Source: Shouchella rhizosphaerae
GTDB taxonomy: Bacteria > Bacillota > Bacilli > Bacillales > Bacillaceae_D
Assembly: GCF_900142675.1 (NCBI RefSeq)
Contig: NZ_FRBS01000001.1
Span: 1,109,515-1,173,514, forward strand
DNA: 64,000 nucleotides
Direction: 5' to 3'
Notes under the pieces: generated by a model
Seen by the model: the letters and a program-made list of their open reading frames with translations, nothing else
Databases searched by the model: none
What the model was told of the DNA's origin: nothing
In this document: positions 1 to 9,796 of the stretch, piece by piece
Numbering within the stretch: the first letter of the stretch is position 1
Layout of the letters: each line of letters starts with the position of its first letter
Program-made: the position numbers and the translations under genes

Positions 1-127
1 TGTCATTTTGCACTTCAAGCAAAATGTCATCCTCTTTGACTTCATCCCCTTCTTTTACAAACCACTTCACAATTTCGCCTTCGTGAATTCCTTCACCCAC
101 TTCAGGCAGTTTATATTTATAAGCCAC
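1..127 (-). CDS. pdhC: Pyruvate dehydrogenase E2, N-terminus (partial)
   Basis: Start of dihydrolipoamide acetyltransferase, the core of the pyruvate dehydrogenase complex; only the first 42 residues are in the window. They read as a lipoyl domain ([16 protein letters not shown], then a run of acidic residues). The sequence stops just before the lysine that normally carries lipoate. The start is GTG at 125-127, preceded by a strong AAGGAGG site at 136-144. It follows pdhB by about 100 bp on the same strand, so it is the third gene of a pdhA-pdhB-pdhC operon that continues past the left edge. Confidence 0.93.
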   Translation of the reverse strand, partial: MAYKYKLPEVGEGIHEGEIVKWFVKEGDEVKEDDILLEVQND

Positions 128-229
128 GGCTAAAACGCCTCCTTCATTATAACTCTAAATCATCTTCTATAAAAGAAAGAACGATACTGGTTTTTCCCCA
201 GCTTCGTTGCTTTCTTTTTAATCGCTTAT

Positions 230-1207
230 TTAGAAGTTGATAACTTCTTTAACTTTTTCTACGATCGTCTGGTGGTTTGGCAGCCATGCATCTTCAGCAG
301 CAGCAAATGGATAAACCGTGTCTGGAGCTGTAACTCGAAGCACCGGCGCTTCCAAGGAAAGAATCGCCCGTTCTGTAATTTCAGCGACAATATGGGAAGC
401 CACCCCTGCTTGTTTTTGTGCTTCTTGGACTACAATCGCGCGGTTTGTTTTTTCAACTGAAGCGACAACGGTTTCCACGTCAAATGGGCTAATGGTCATC
501 AAGTCGATCACTTCTGCCTCAATGCCTTCCTGCGCAAGCTCTTCTGCTGCTTTCAAGGAAGCTTGAACCATTGCTCCATAGGCCACAATCGTGATGTCTT
601 TTCCTTCTCGCTTAATATCCGCTTTGCCAAGCTCAATGGTGTATTCCTCTTCTGGCACTTCTTGGCGGAATGAACGGTAAAGTTTCATATGCTCTAAAAA
701 CACGACCGGGTCATTATCGCGGATCGCAGAAATCAATAATCCTTTTGCATCATAAGGGTTTGATGGAATAACGACTTTTACTCCTGGCGTTTGCGCCATT
801 AAACCTTCGAGAGAATCAGAGTGCATTTCTGGCGTTTTTACGCCACCGCCGAATGGAGAACGTACGGTAATCGGCATCGTTTGTTTTCCGCCAGTGCGGT
901 AACGCCAGCGTGACATTTGTCCAGCAATTGAGTCAAACACTTCAAACACAAAGCCAAAGAATTGGATTTCCATTACTGGCCGATGGTCTGTCAGTGCAAG
1001 GCCAATTGCCAGGCCGCCGATTCCAGACTCGGCAAGCGGCGTATCAAATACTCGGTCTTCGCCAAATTCTTTTTGCAAACCTTCTGTTACCCGGAAAACA
1101 CCGCCATTTTGGCCAACGTCTTCCCCGAATATGAGAACATCTTCGTTCGTTTTTAATTCATTAGCAAGCGCGTTCGTGATCGCTTGAGCCATTGTCCAGT
1201 TACCCAT
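230..1207 (-). CDS. pdhB: Pyruvate dehydrogenase E1 component, beta subunit
   Basis: Beta subunit of the thiamine-diphosphate-dependent E1 of pyruvate dehydrogenase, which decarboxylates pyruvate and passes the acetyl group to lipoyl-E2. The 325 residues equal the usual Bacillus length. The family signature [14 protein letters not shown] lies near residues 28-41 and [11 protein letters not shown] soon after; the C-terminal transketolase domain has [10 protein letters not shown]. It starts 3 bp after pdhA ends, so the two subunits are probably translationally coupled. A second pair of E1 subunits at 28.3-30.3 kb belongs to the branched-chain complex; closeness to Bacillus PdhB, and pdhC next door, assign this one to pyruvate. 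Confidence 0.96.
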   Translation of the reverse strand: MGNWTMAQAITNALANELKTNEDVLIFGEDVGQNGGVFRVTEGLQKEFGEDRVFDTPLAESGIGGLAIGLALTDHRPVMEIQFFGFVFEVFDSIAGQMSRWRYRTGGKQTMPITVRSPFGGGVKTPEMHSDSLEGLMAQTPGVKVVIPSNPYDAKGLLISAIRDNDPVVFLEHMKLYRSFRQEVPEEEYTIELGKADIKREGKDITIVAYGAMVQASLKAAEELAQEGIEAEVIDLMTISPFDVETVVASVEKTNRAIVVQEAQKQAGVASHIVAEITERAILSLEAPVLRVTAPDTVYPFAAAEDAWLPNHQTIVEKVKEVINF

Positions 1208-1210
1208 AAG

Positions 1211-2643
<1,433 letters not shown>

Positions 2644-2670
2644 GATGTGCGCTTATTCAAAGCGCACATC
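2644..2670 (-). terminator. Hairpin terminator overlapping the ykyA stop codon
   Basis: Perfect 11-bp inverted repeat GATGTGCGCTT / AAGCGCACATC with a 5-base loop. The ykyA stop codon (2653-2655) lies at the stem-loop junction. On the minus strand the stem is followed by TTGTAT, a weak U-tract. Confidence 0.7.
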
Positions 2671-3306
2671 TAAATCTGACGCTTCGTAAAATGCTTGTTT
2701 TGCGTCGTTGTATGTATTTGTATGTTCATTAAATAAGTCCGTCGCCTCTTGAAACTCCTCATATTTGGCGTTCGTTTCCTCTACTTGGTTTGTTAACGTC
2801 TCGACATCAAGGTCTTCTGTTTTTAACAAATTGTAAAGTTGTTCGTCTAGGTCAAGCGTCTCCGCATACACTTCATGCAATTTTTGATAACTTTCATAGC
2901 GAGCTTCCATCGCTTCTTTAAGAGTTTGTCCCAATTCAGCAAGCGGTTCCTCTTCCAAAGCAGCGAACGCCTCATTTGCTGCTGAAAATTCTTCGTACCC
3001 TTCTTCAATGCTTTGTTTCTCGTTGGCAGACAGTTCTCGCCTTGTTTCGATGGACGCAATCGCCTCATCAGCGAGAGAAACGATTTCTTCGAACTGTTCC
3101 ATGTCCAGTTCCATTATTTGATTATATAAGTCAGCCTCATGTTCCTCGGCCTGAACGAGCGGTTCTTGCTGCACTTCAAACCCTTCTTTTTCAATTTGCG
3201 CAGCATTTTCTAAATGGTCATAAATGGTTTCCGTTACGTTTTCGCCACAGGCAGTCAGCAATAAAATCGATCCTACGCCGATTGTCGCAAGTTTTGTCTT
3301 CGACAC
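2653..3306 (-). CDS. ykyA: YkyA-family lipoprotein
   Basis: Predicted surface lipoprotein of 217 residues. The N-terminus has a short charged stretch, a hydrophobic segment and a lipobox ending LLTAC, so cleavage and lipidation are expected at Cys20. The rest is strongly acidic and heptad-like (many E, Q, L), suggesting coiled coil. The family is known from Bacillus, where ykyA sits just upstream of pdhA as here; its function is not established. A strong AGGAGGAGAA site precedes the ATG. It diverges from the yjcZ-like gene. Confidence 0.85.
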   Translation of the reverse strand: MSKTKLATIGVGSILLLTACGENVTETIYDHLENAAQIEKEGFEVQQEPLVQAEEHEADLYNQIMELDMEQFEEIVSLADEAIASIETRRELSANEKQSIEEGYEEFSAANEAFAALEEEPLAELGQTLKEAMEARYESYQKLHEVYAETLDLDEQLYNLLKTEDLDVETLTNQVEETNAKYEEFQEATDLFNEHTNTYNDAKQAFYEASDLDVRFE

Positions 3307-3500
3307 ATTTTCTCCTCCTTCGACGATTTAAGCTTTTTTCGCCTAAATACCACATTATCGGACATGGTCAAATTTGGCAAGATGCTTCAACTATTTTCTG
3401 AAAAACTGGGCGAATATCCAATCGTTTATTAGGTGGAGGCATATGATGTGTATTGAATCGCCTAACATATTTGCGATGACGAAAAAGGAGGAATTTTTTT

Positions 3501-3716
3501 ATGGGTTACGGATATGGTGGTTACGGCTACGGCCCTGAAGCTTATGGTGGTTATGGTGGTTATGGTTATGGCTGCGGCGGCTACGGCGGCGGTAGGGGCT
3601 TTGCCTTAATTGTCGTTCTGTTTATTCTCTTGATCATTGTCGGCGCATCTTGGTTCGGCTACGGCGGCGAAGAACAGTGCGGCCCAGTAGGCCCAGGACC
3701 TGGCCCTCACAAATAA
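3501..3716 (+). CDS. YjcZ-family glycine/tyrosine-rich sporulation protein
   Basis: A 71-residue protein. The first ~33 residues are repeats of Gly-Tyr ([10 protein letters not shown] and variants). Then comes one hydrophobic segment ([18 protein letters not shown]) and a Pro/Gly tail. The hydrophobic block is the hallmark of the YjcZ/SscA-type small proteins of spore formers. The ATG is behind AAAAAGGAGG. Such proteins are made in the mother cell and found in spore coats, but that is family knowledge. The long Gly-Tyr repeat is richer than in many relatives. Confidence 0.8.
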   Translation: MGYGYGGYGYGPEAYGGYGGYGYGCGGYGGGRGFALIVVLFILLIIVGASWFGYGGEEQCGPVGPGPGPHK

Positions 3717-3819
3717 CGCAAGCCATATGTGCGAGCAGCCTGTCGTCTGCTCGCTTTTTCTACTTGCGCCTGCTACTGAATATCCTTAAACTATATAGAG
3801 AAAATAAGGAGTGGTACAT

Positions 3820-4371
3820 ATGATTACGATGGACGACATTGTTCGCGAAGGCAATCCAATTTTACGTAAAGTCGCTGAGCCGGTCGAATTGCCATTAACA
3901 GATGAAGACAAGCAAACATTGGTCGACATGCTCGAGTTTATTAAAAACAGCCAAGACCCTGAAATCGCGGAAAAATACGGGCTCCGTCCTGGCGTAGGCT
4001 TAGCTGCGCCACAAATCGGCATTTCTAAACGGCTATTTGCCATCCATGCCACAGATGAAAACGGCAACCTCTACAGCATGGGAATCGCCAATCCGAAAGT
4101 CGTTAGCCATTCTGTTGAAACCAATGAACTTGAAAATGGCGAAGGTTGTCTCTCTGTTGACCGTGACGTTCCCGGCCTTGTGCCTCGGCGTGCCCGTTTA
4201 ACGATCACTGGAGTCGACCATGAAGGCAACGACGTGCGTATGCGCTTGCGGGGATATATTGCCATTGTTTTTCAACATGAGTTGGATCATTTAGACGGCA
4301 TTATGTTTTACGACCGAATTGAGGGACTCGAAGACCCTTTCAAAAAACCATTGCCTGGATTTGCGCTTTAA
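3820..4371 (+). CDS. def: Peptide deformylase
   Basis: Removes the formyl group from the initiator methionine of nascent proteins; a cytoplasmic metalloenzyme acting at the ribosome exit. All three family motifs are present: [10 protein letters not shown] (residues ~58-67), EGCLS with the metal ligand Cys110, and HELDHLDG with ligands His153 and His157 and catalytic Glu154. The frame is open from GTG 3811, but the ATG at 3820 has AAGGAG seven bases upstream and gives 183 residues starting [11 protein letters not shown], as in Bacillus DefB; I chose it. It forms a neighbourhood with ykyA, rpoY and rnjA that is conserved in Bacillus, although ykrA, which lies between them in B. subtilis, is here at 24.8 kb. 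Confidence 0.96.
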   Translation: MITMDDIVREGNPILRKVAEPVELPLTDEDKQTLVDMLEFIKNSQDPEIAEKYGLRPGVGLAAPQIGISKRLFAIHATDENGNLYSMGIANPKVVSHSVETNELENGEGCLSVDRDVPGLVPRRARLTITGVDHEGNDVRMRLRGYIAIVFQHELDHLDGIMFYDRIEGLEDPFKKPLPGFAL

Positions 4372-4396
4372 CAGCTGCCAACAATTCCCTCGATTC

Positions 4397-4439
4397 TTCA
4401 ATGCCTACGTGCATACACTACATGTACAAGGGCATTGAA
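4397..4439 (+). repeat. Long imperfect hairpin before a micro-ORF
   Basis: TTCAATGCC (4397-4405) pairs with GGCATTGAA (4431-4439). Inside, TACGTG can pair with CATGTA using a G-U pair. No T-run follows, so it is not a typical terminator. The right arm is followed directly by AAGGAG, the putative ribosome site of the micro-ORF at 4455. Confidence 0.5.
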
Positions 4440-4454
4440 AAGGAGTGGAACGGG

Positions 4455-4532
4455 ATGTTAAGAAAGTGGCGGAAAAAACTAGTCAAAGGTTGCCGAAACC
4501 TCCTGCCGAAGTCATTATTGCTTGACGTTTAA
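4455..4532 (+). CDS. Possible 25-residue basic amphipathic peptide
   Basis: An ATG ORF of 25 codons, too short for ordinary gene calling. It has an AAGGAG ribosome site about 10 bases upstream and is followed 26 bp later by a rho-independent terminator. The peptide begins MLRKWRKKLVKGC and is strongly basic at the front, with a leucine-rich end. I do not recognise it. It could be a real small protein, a leader peptide, or chance. The good ribosome site and the dedicated terminator speak for a short transcript of its own or readthrough from def. Confidence 0.35.
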   Translation: MLRKWRKKLVKGCRNLLPKSLLLDV

Positions 4533-4557
4533 TGAATGTCGAACTTGGAAAAACTAA

Positions 4558-4590
4558 GAAAGCCAGCCTTTCAATCAGGTTGGCTTTTTA
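4558..4590 (+). terminator. Rho-independent terminator after def and micro-ORF
   Basis: Stem AAAGCCAGCC / GGTTGGCTTT with one G-U pair and a 9-base loop, followed by more T residues. It separates def and the micro-ORF from rpoY. Confidence 0.85.
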
Positions 4591-4618
4591 TCATTGCAGC
4601 AGGGAATAAAGGAAACCA

Positions 4619-4647
4619 TTCAAATATAAGCGAACTTCTATTATAAT
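4619..4647 (+). promoter_or_regulatory. Sigma-A promoter of rpoY-rnjA
   Basis: TTCAAA, a 17-bp spacer and a perfect TATAAT, about 30 bp upstream of the rpoY start. Confidence 0.8.
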
Positions 4648-4677
4648 GGAAGGACTACATTTAAAGGAGAGGTAAGA

Positions 4678-4887
4678 ATGATTTTTAAAGTTTACTATCA
4701 AGAAGATGCCGCGCAGATGCCTGTACGGGAACGGACAAAGTCATTGTACATAGAAGGCGAAAGCGAAGCAGACGTCCGCCTTAAGTTGGCCAAGCAAAAC
4801 TTCAACATTGAATACGTAACAGCTGTAACTGGAGCATATTTAGAATATGAGCAGGCAAACAGCGACTTTAAGGTCGTGAACATCTAA
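4678..4887 (+). CDS. rpoY: RNA polymerase epsilon subunit
   Basis: A 69-residue small subunit of RNA polymerase found in Bacillota (YkzG/RpoY); it binds the polymerase near the secondary channel and is thought to help defend against foreign DNA. The protein begins [20 protein letters not shown] and matches the family throughout, including [13 protein letters not shown]. The ribosome site is AAAGGAGAGG. It is followed after 2 bp by rnjA, the usual arrangement, so the two are co-transcribed and probably coupled. Confidence 0.93.
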   Translation: MIFKVYYQEDAAQMPVRERTKSLYIEGESEADVRLKLAKQNFNIEYVTAVTGAYLEYEQANSDFKVVNI

Positions 4888-4889
4888 CC

Positions 4890-6557
4890 ATGAAACAAGT
4901 AAAAAACAACCAAACAGCTGTTTTCGCTTTAGGCGGCTTAGGCGAAATTGGCAAAAATACGTACGGTGTTCAGTTCCAAGACGAAATTATTCTTATTGAT
5001 GCTGGAATTATGTTTCCTCAAGACGAGCTTCTTGGCATCGATTATGTCATTCCCGACTATACGTACTTAATCAAAAATCGGGACAAAATCAAAGGCTTGT
5101 TTATTACCCATGGCCATGAAGACCATATCGGCGGAATTCCTTATTTGTTGCGGGAAATCAACATTGATGTCTATGGCGGCAAGCTTGCACTCGGCCTCTT
5201 AAAAGGAAAACTTGAAGAACACGGCTTGCTACGCAGCGCTAAGCTTCACGAGATTGCAGAAGACCAAGTCGTCAAATTCACGAAAACATCGGTGTCGTTT
5301 TTCCGGACAACCCATAGCATTCCTGACTCATACGGCGTTGTTGTCAAAACGCCACCAGGAAACATTGTCCATACAGGCGATTTTAAATTTGACTTTACTC
5401 CTGTTGGCGAACCGGCAAATTTAACGAAAATGGCGAAAATCGGCGATGAAGGCGTACTTTGCTTGCTGTCTGACAGCACCAATAGCGAAATTCCGACTTT
5501 TACAATGTCCGAACGAAAAGTAGGCGAAAGCATCAACAACGTTTTCCAAAAAGTCGATGGGCGCATTATTTTTGCAACGTTCGCTTCGAATATCCATCGC
5601 TTGCAACAAGTGATCCAGGCCGCAGTTGACTACGGCCGCAAAGTATGTGTATTTGGCCGTAGCATGGAATCAGCCATTACCATTGGCCAAGAGCTTGGCT
5701 ACATCAATGCGCCTAAACATACGTTCATTGAGCACTCACAGTTAAACAAACTCCCTGATAACAAAGTAACGATTCTTTGTACAGGAAGCCAAGGTGAACC
5801 GATGGCAGCCCTATCACGGATAGCTTTTGGAACACACCGCCAAATTCAAATTATTCCAGGGGATACGGTTGTGTTTTCTTCTTCGCCAATTCCAGGAAAC
5901 ACGCTTAGCGTTGGAAAAATCATCAACCAACTATACCGTGTTGGCGCAAATGTCATCCATGGCCCACTTAGTGATATCCATACTTCTGGGCACGGCGGGC
6001 AGGAAGAACAGAAACTGATGTTGCGGCTTATGAAACCGCAATACTTCTTACCCATCCATGGCGAATATCGGATGCTGCGCACTCATAACCGCCTCGCTCA
6101 AGACTGTGGCGTTAAAGAAGAAAACTGTTTTATTATGGATAACGGCGATGTTCTCGCGCTCCATCCTAATGAAGCAGGGGTCGTCGGCAAAATTCCGTCT
6201 GGCTCTGTTTATGTGGATGGGAATGGCATCGGCGATATTGGCAATATTGTGCTTCGTGACCGCCGAATTCTCTCAGAGGAAGGCTTAGTCATCGTTGTCG
6301 TTAGCTTAGATATGAAGGAATTCAAAGTCACAGCTGGGCCAGATATCATTTCCCGCGGTTTTGTGTACATGAGGGAATCAGGCGATTTGATTCATGAAGC
6401 CCAAAAAATGCTCGCTAAACATTTAAACAGCGTCATGGAAAAGAAAACGTCTCAGTGGTCTGAAATTAAAAACGAAATGACCGAGCTTCTCGGACCATTT
6501 TTGTACGAGCGTACGAAACGCAAACCGATGATTTTGCCGATTATCATGGAAGTATAA
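4890..6557 (+). CDS. rnjA: Ribonuclease J1
   Basis: Essential 5'-to-3' exonuclease and endonuclease of the metallo-beta-lactamase/beta-CASP group that matures and decays mRNA and processes 16S rRNA. The 555 residues match B. subtilis RNase J1. The metal-binding motif HGHEDHIGG lies near residues 74-82, and further ligands appear in HTGDFKFD and SGHGGQEEQ. The C-terminal domain is complete (ending ILPIIMEV). The ATG starts right after the rpoY stop, with little ribosome site of its own, which suggests coupling. A very strong bidirectional hairpin follows. Confidence 0.97.
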   Translation: MKQVKNNQTAVFALGGLGEIGKNTYGVQFQDEIILIDAGIMFPQDELLGIDYVIPDYTYLIKNRDKIKGLFITHGHEDHIGGIPYLLREINIDVYGGKLALGLLKGKLEEHGLLRSAKLHEIAEDQVVKFTKTSVSFFRTTHSIPDSYGVVVKTPPGNIVHTGDFKFDFTPVGEPANLTKMAKIGDEGVLCLLSDSTNSEIPTFTMSERKVGESINNVFQKVDGRIIFATFASNIHRLQQVIQAAVDYGRKVCVFGRSMESAITIGQELGYINAPKHTFIEHSQLNKLPDNKVTILCTGSQGEPMAALSRIAFGTHRQIQIIPGDTVVFSSSPIPGNTLSVGKIINQLYRVGANVIHGPLSDIHTSGHGGQEEQKLMLRLMKPQYFLPIHGEYRMLRTHNRLAQDCGVKEENCFIMDNGDVLALHPNEAGVVGKIPSGSVYVDGNGIGDIGNIVLRDRRILSEEGLVIVVVSLDMKEFKVTAGPDIISRGFVYMRESGDLIHEAQKMLAKHLNSVMEKKTSQWSEIKNEMTELLGPFLYERTKRKPMILPIIMEV

Positions 6558-6558
6558 C

Positions 6559-6601
6559 AACAAGCCTGCTGACAATGAAAGCCATTGTCAGCAGGCTTGT
6601 T
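6559..6601. terminator. Bidirectional terminator between rnjA and ktrC
   Basis: 19-bp perfect stem AACAAGCCTGCTGACAATG with its complement and a short loop, placed between the convergent ends of rnjA (+) and ktrC (-). There is no long T-run, but the stem is exceptionally strong. Confidence 0.85.
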
Positions 6602-6610
6602 TAGCAGCTA

Positions 6611-7273
6611 TTAGTTGGCAATAAAGTCTTTTTCAAATGCATAAATGGCTTTTTTTGGCCCGAGCAAAACAAGTACGTCCTCTGCTTGAATCACTTCATT
6701 GGCCTGAGGAGCAGCCATCAACCTCCCTTGCCTGCGGATAGCAATAATCGTACAGCCGTAAAGGGCGCGTATGTTAAGATCTTGTATCGTCTGCCCTATA
6801 AGTGAAGGCGTTGCTACTGCTTCAATGATCGTATCCTGAGACGATAGCTCGATGTAATCGACAATGTTGGCGGATAAAAGGTGATGGGCAAGCCGCGCGC
6901 CCATTTCCCGTTCAGGATGAAGGACGCGGTGGGCGCCGATTTTTTTCAACACTTTTTCGTGATGATCGGTTTCTGCTTTTACACAAATGTGTTTAACGCC
7001 CATTTCGCTTAATAATAACGTTGCCAAAATACTCGCTTCAATGTCATTGCCGATTGCAACTACAACATGCTCATACAACGGGATGTCTAGTTCCCTTAAT
7101 ACTTGCTCGTCTGTAGCATTGGCGATCACCACTTGTGTGGCAATGTCACGAAATTCGTCTGCCTTGGTTCGGTCGCTATCAATGGCCAGTACATCAGCGC
7201 CTTGCTCCACTAACTCTTTGGTGACACTTCCTCCGAAGCGTCCTAAGCCGATAATCGCAAACTGTTTTTTCAT
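6611..7273 (-). CDS. ktrC: Ktr potassium channel regulatory subunit
   Basis: Cytoplasmic RCK/TrkA protein that gates a KtrB/KtrD-type potassium channel. Residues 4-14 hold the nucleotide-binding GLGRFG turn (IIGLGRFGGS), and acidic Asp32 sits at the end of beta-2 (LAIDSD). A TrkA-C domain follows from about residue 135. Length 220 matches B. subtilis KtrC (YkqB), which also lies beside rnjA. TrkA-C domains of this group bind cyclic di-AMP; that is family knowledge, not seen here. No membrane partner gene is in the window. Confidence 0.92.
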   Translation of the reverse strand: MKKQFAIIGLGRFGGSVTKELVEQGADVLAIDSDRTKADEFRDIATQVVIANATDEQVLRELDIPLYEHVVVAIGNDIEASILATLLLSEMGVKHICVKAETDHHEKVLKKIGAHRVLHPEREMGARLAHHLLSANIVDYIELSSQDTIIEAVATPSLIGQTIQDLNIRALYGCTIIAIRRQGRLMAAPQANEVIQAEDVLVLLGPKKAIYAFEKDFIAN

Positions 7274-7324
7274 AATGGCCCTCCGCTGCTCAATCGTAAC
7301 TTGACTGTACCAAACAATCGGCCA

Positions 7325-7373
7325 ATAAGCAAAGACGCCCCTCCTTAAAAAGAGGCGCGCGTCTTTGCTTATT
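7325..7373 (-). terminator. Terminator overlapping the ykuV stop codon
   Basis: Long hairpin AATAAGCAAAGACGC / GCGTCTTTGCTTATT with a second inner stem (CCTC/GAGG). The ykuV stop codon (7369-7371) lies in its left arm on the minus strand. Confidence 0.85.
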
Positions 7374-7827
7374 TTTCTTCTTTAATGCCGAGTACTCGGT
7401 TCACACGTTTGGTCAGCATTTTCATGCCGCCGCCTCCTGCTTGGAAGTGGCGCAGCTGCCCTTCTTTATCGAACACGTAGTAAGCTGGCACATATTCATT
7501 TTCAAAAGCATCTGTCAGCTTATGTTCACTATCAACAAAGATTGGTTGAGTGATCCCATGCTCATCGGCAACTTGTTTGATCTCATCAATGTTCAAGTCT
7601 TTTTCAGACCGCGGCATATGGACAGCAATGACATTTAGCTCGTCTTTGTATTGGTCACGAAATTCATTGACATTTGGCATTGCCTCTTTACACAAGCCAC
7701 AGCTAATGGACCAAAAGTGGATGAGCGTTGGTTTGTCGCCAATTAAGTCCCCTTTCGCTACTTCTCCATTCAGCCATTCAGTCGCGCCTGTCAATTCTGG
7801 CATTTCCGACCGTAGTTTCAAAGCCAT
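7369..7827 (-). CDS. ykuV: Thiol-disulfide oxidoreductase YkuV
   Basis: Cytoplasmic thioredoxin-fold protein of 152 residues. The active site is WSISCGLC (Cys43, Cys46), with the cis-Pro loop EYVPAYYVFD later. There is no signal peptide. Near identity over long blocks to B. subtilis YkuV (as I remember it), for example LIHFWSISC and FENEYVPAYYVFDK, makes the assignment firm. It follows the peroxiredoxin ykuU on the same strand, so a role in recycling peroxiredoxin or other thiols is plausible (inference). A hairpin between the two genes would reduce but not abolish co-transcription. Confidence 0.93.
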   Translation of the reverse strand: MALKLRSEMPELTGATEWLNGEVAKGDLIGDKPTLIHFWSISCGLCKEAMPNVNEFRDQYKDELNVIAVHMPRSEKDLNIDEIKQVADEHGITQPIFVDSEHKLTDAFENEYVPAYYVFDKEGQLRHFQAGGGGMKMLTKRVNRVLGIKEEK

Positions 7828-7882
7828 CTCGTTTCCCTCCTGTATAAAAAGCGCACACGCTCGAAACTTATTCTTTTTCCGA

Positions 7883-7911
7883 AAAACAAAGGCCTAACAA
7901 CACGCTAGGCC
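7883..7911 (-). terminator. Attenuating terminator between ykuU and ykuV
   Basis: On the minus strand GGCCTA, a 9-base loop, TAGGCC, then TTTGTTTTT. It lies between ykuU and ykuV and should partly uncouple them. Confidence 0.7.
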
Positions 7912-7926
7912 CTTGCCACTATTCCT

Positions 7927-8472
7927 TTAAAGCGTAGCTTGTCCAGGCTTCCAGTTTGCTGGGCAAAGTCCGCCAGTTTGTAACGCTTGTAGCACGCGCA
8001 ACGTTTCATCAACGTCACGGCCGATGTTGTTGTGGTTCACTACAGAATACATCAATTCACCTTCTGGGCTAATGATGAACAACCCACGTAGCGCCACACC
8101 TTCATCTTCAATTAACACACCATACTCTCTTGAAATGGCATGGTTTGTGTCAGCAGCAAGTGGATAAGCCAAGTCGCCTAATCCATTGTCATCACGTGAC
8201 GTATTAATCCACGCTTTGTGTGTATGGATCGTGTCTGTAGAAACACCAATTACTTCAGCGTCCAAGTCTTCAAATTCGTCGTAGCGGTCGCTCAACGCCG
8301 TAATTTCAGTCGGACAAACGAACGTGAAATCCATTGGATAAAAGAATAACACTGTCCATTTGTCATTTTTCATATTTTCTTCTAAGCTAACTTTACCAAA
8401 TTCTTTGTTTGGCAACACTGCGTCCATTTCAAAACGAGGTGCTTGTTTGCCAACCATACGTTTTTCAGTCAT
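7927..8472 (-). CDS. ykuU: 2-Cys peroxiredoxin YkuU
   Basis: Thiol peroxidase of the AhpC/TSA family. The peroxidatic cysteine is in FVCPTEI (Cys53) and the resolving cysteine in GGLCPANWKPG near the C-terminus. The frame is open to 8505, but ATG 8472 follows AAAGGAGG and gives 181 residues starting MTEKRMVGKQAPRFEM, as in Bacillus YkuU. A sigma-A promoter lies at 8511-8539, and an AT-rich palindrome that resembles a Fur/PerR-type box abuts its -35. It diverges from ykuT. Confidence 0.94.
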   Translation of the reverse strand: MTEKRMVGKQAPRFEMDAVLPNKEFGKVSLEENMKNDKWTVLFFYPMDFTFVCPTEITALSDRYDEFEDLDAEVIGVSTDTIHTHKAWINTSRDDNGLGDLAYPLAADTNHAISREYGVLIEDEGVALRGLFIISPEGELMYSVVNHNNIGRDVDETLRVLQALQTGGLCPANWKPGQATL

Positions 8473-8510
8473 AAGTCTAACTCCTCCTTTGCAAATCCAA
8501 TACAATCATT

Positions 8511-8539
8511 ATTATAACGGGCTTGCTTTTTGGAGTCAA
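8511..8539 (-). promoter_or_regulatory. Sigma-A promoter of ykuU
   Basis: TTGACT, 17-bp spacer, TATAAT on the minus strand, about 40 bp upstream of the ykuU ATG. Very close to consensus. Confidence 0.85.
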
Positions 8540-8676
8540 TGTTAATTGAGAATGAATTTAATCTAGAAACATAAATCTTCACATTCCTGCCTTACTTACA
8601 TAGCGGTCTTTGAAAGATTTGTCGATTTATGCTATTCTCAACAAAGCAATGATATTGAGGAAGGAGCGGGTTATCA

Positions 8677-9456
8677 GTGAACAGTACTATTAACGAATGG
8701 CTTTCCCATCCGCTTGTGCATACCGTTTGGAAAATTGCGCTTGTGGTCGTCATTTTTTTCATCGTCCGCGCCTTAGGGCGTAAACTGATCGCCGGGGCAT
8801 TTAACCGTTCTATCCGCGCCTCACAAGCTCGACTGAAAACGTTAAAAAGCCTGACTCAAAATGTATTTTCTTATGTGTTGTTGTTTATTGTAGCAATGAC
8901 GATCTTAGAAATACTCGGTTTCAATTTAGGGCCGATTTTAGCTGGTGCAGGTGTTGTAGGGCTTGCCGTTGGTTTCGGCGCACAAGGCCTTGTAAGCGAT
9001 GTGGTGACTGGCTTTTTCTTATTGTTAGAACGTCAGCTTGAAGTCGGCGATTATGTGACTGCGGGCGGGGTGGAAGGGATTGTCGAGGAACTCGGCTTCC
9101 GCACGACGTTGATTCGCGGTTTTGACGGTACACTCCACTACGTGCCAAACCGCAACATTGCCAATGTGGACAACCATTCCCGCGGCAATATGCGTGCCCT
9201 CGTCGACATTTCCATCCCAGCTGGGCAAAAATTAGACGAATCGCTAGCAATGGTGAAAGAGGCACTAGAAAACTTTAGCCATCCAGCTATTGTATCTGGC
9301 CCTGACGTGTTAGGCGTCGAAAGCGACGATTTAGCGACGACGACAATCCGTGTGATTGCCAAAACGGATAATATGGAGCAATGGGCAGTGGAACGCGAAA
9401 TCCGCCAAGCGATCCGGCAACGATACGATGCCTTTTCACAATCAGAAAATGAATAA
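8677..9456 (+). CDS. ykuT: Small-conductance mechanosensitive channel YkuT
   Basis: MscS-family membrane channel that opens on osmotic down-shock. The 259 residues show two or three N-terminal membrane segments, then the pore-lining helix rich in Gly/Ala (AGAGVVGLAVGFGAQGLVSD), and the MscS beta domain (GDYVTAGGVEGIVEELGFRT; VPNRNI). The start is GTG 8677 after AGGAAGGAG. In B. subtilis ykuT lies in line with ykuS and ykuU; here it is on the opposite strand to both, so it has been inverted locally. Confidence 0.92.
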   Translation: MNSTINEWLSHPLVHTVWKIALVVVIFFIVRALGRKLIAGAFNRSIRASQARLKTLKSLTQNVFSYVLLFIVAMTILEILGFNLGPILAGAGVVGLAVGFGAQGLVSDVVTGFFLLLERQLEVGDYVTAGGVEGIVEELGFRTTLIRGFDGTLHYVPNRNIANVDNHSRGNMRALVDISIPAGQKLDESLAMVKEALENFSHPAIVSGPDVLGVESDDLATTTIRVIAKTDNMEQWAVEREIRQAIRQRYDAFSQSENE

Positions 9457-9460
9457 AAAA

Positions 9461-9489
9461 AATACCAGCAAAAGCTGGTATTTTTTTAG
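9461..9489. terminator. Bidirectional terminator ykuT/ykuS
   Basis: AATACCAGC / GCTGGTATT stem with AAAA loop, flanked by A-run on the left and T-run on the right, between convergent ykuT (+) and ykuS (-). Confidence 0.9.
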
Positions 9490-9731
9490 TGTTGAGTCAC
9501 AATTTCGTCGACACGTTGGCCGATTTCTTCTGCACTTAAACCTTCTGCGTGGATAATGCTCATTTGCCCAGGAACACTGATGCCGGCAACATCCGCATTT
9601 CTTCCAGAAACAATACAGCATTCGCAGTCTTGCCCGTCTTGTTCATTTTCAATTTGTACAACTTCATAGCCTTTAGACTGAAGCTCTTGCTGTACATCTG
9701 ACAAATTGGATTGTACCCCTATTTTAGCCAT
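9486..9731 (-). CDS. ykuS: UPF0180 family protein YkuS
   Basis: Small uncharacterised protein of 81 residues (MAKIGVQSNLSDVQQELQSK start). It contains CECC in the middle and an acidic C-terminal half. The family is conserved in Bacillus next to the ykuQ/R (dapH/dapL) genes, as it is here, but has no assigned function. The ribosome site is GAGGGGGTG. It is 65 bp downstream of dapL on the same strand. Confidence 0.85.
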   Translation of the reverse strand: MAKIGVQSNLSDVQQELQSKGYEVVQIENEQDGQDCECCIVSGRNADVAGISVPGQMSIIHAEGLSAEEIGQRVDEIVTQH

Positions 9732-9796
9732 ATGGCACCCCCTCGTTTATTTCCACATTAGTATGCGCTGCAAACGAAGGCTTTATACCATGCTTA

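Larger units (their letters stand above)
4372..4677. other. Intergenic region def-rpoY
   Basis: About 300 bp holding an imperfect long hairpin (4397-4439), a possible 25-codon micro-ORF (4455-4532), a terminator (4558-4590) and the rpoY-rnjA promoter (4619-4647). The individual items are listed separately. Confidence 0.7.

Noticed and set aside
3443..3538. 31-codon ATG ORF overlapping the start of the yjcZ-like gene
   Set aside because: Its ribosome site is too close to the ATG, and most of it is the out-of-frame reading of the Gly-Tyr repeats.
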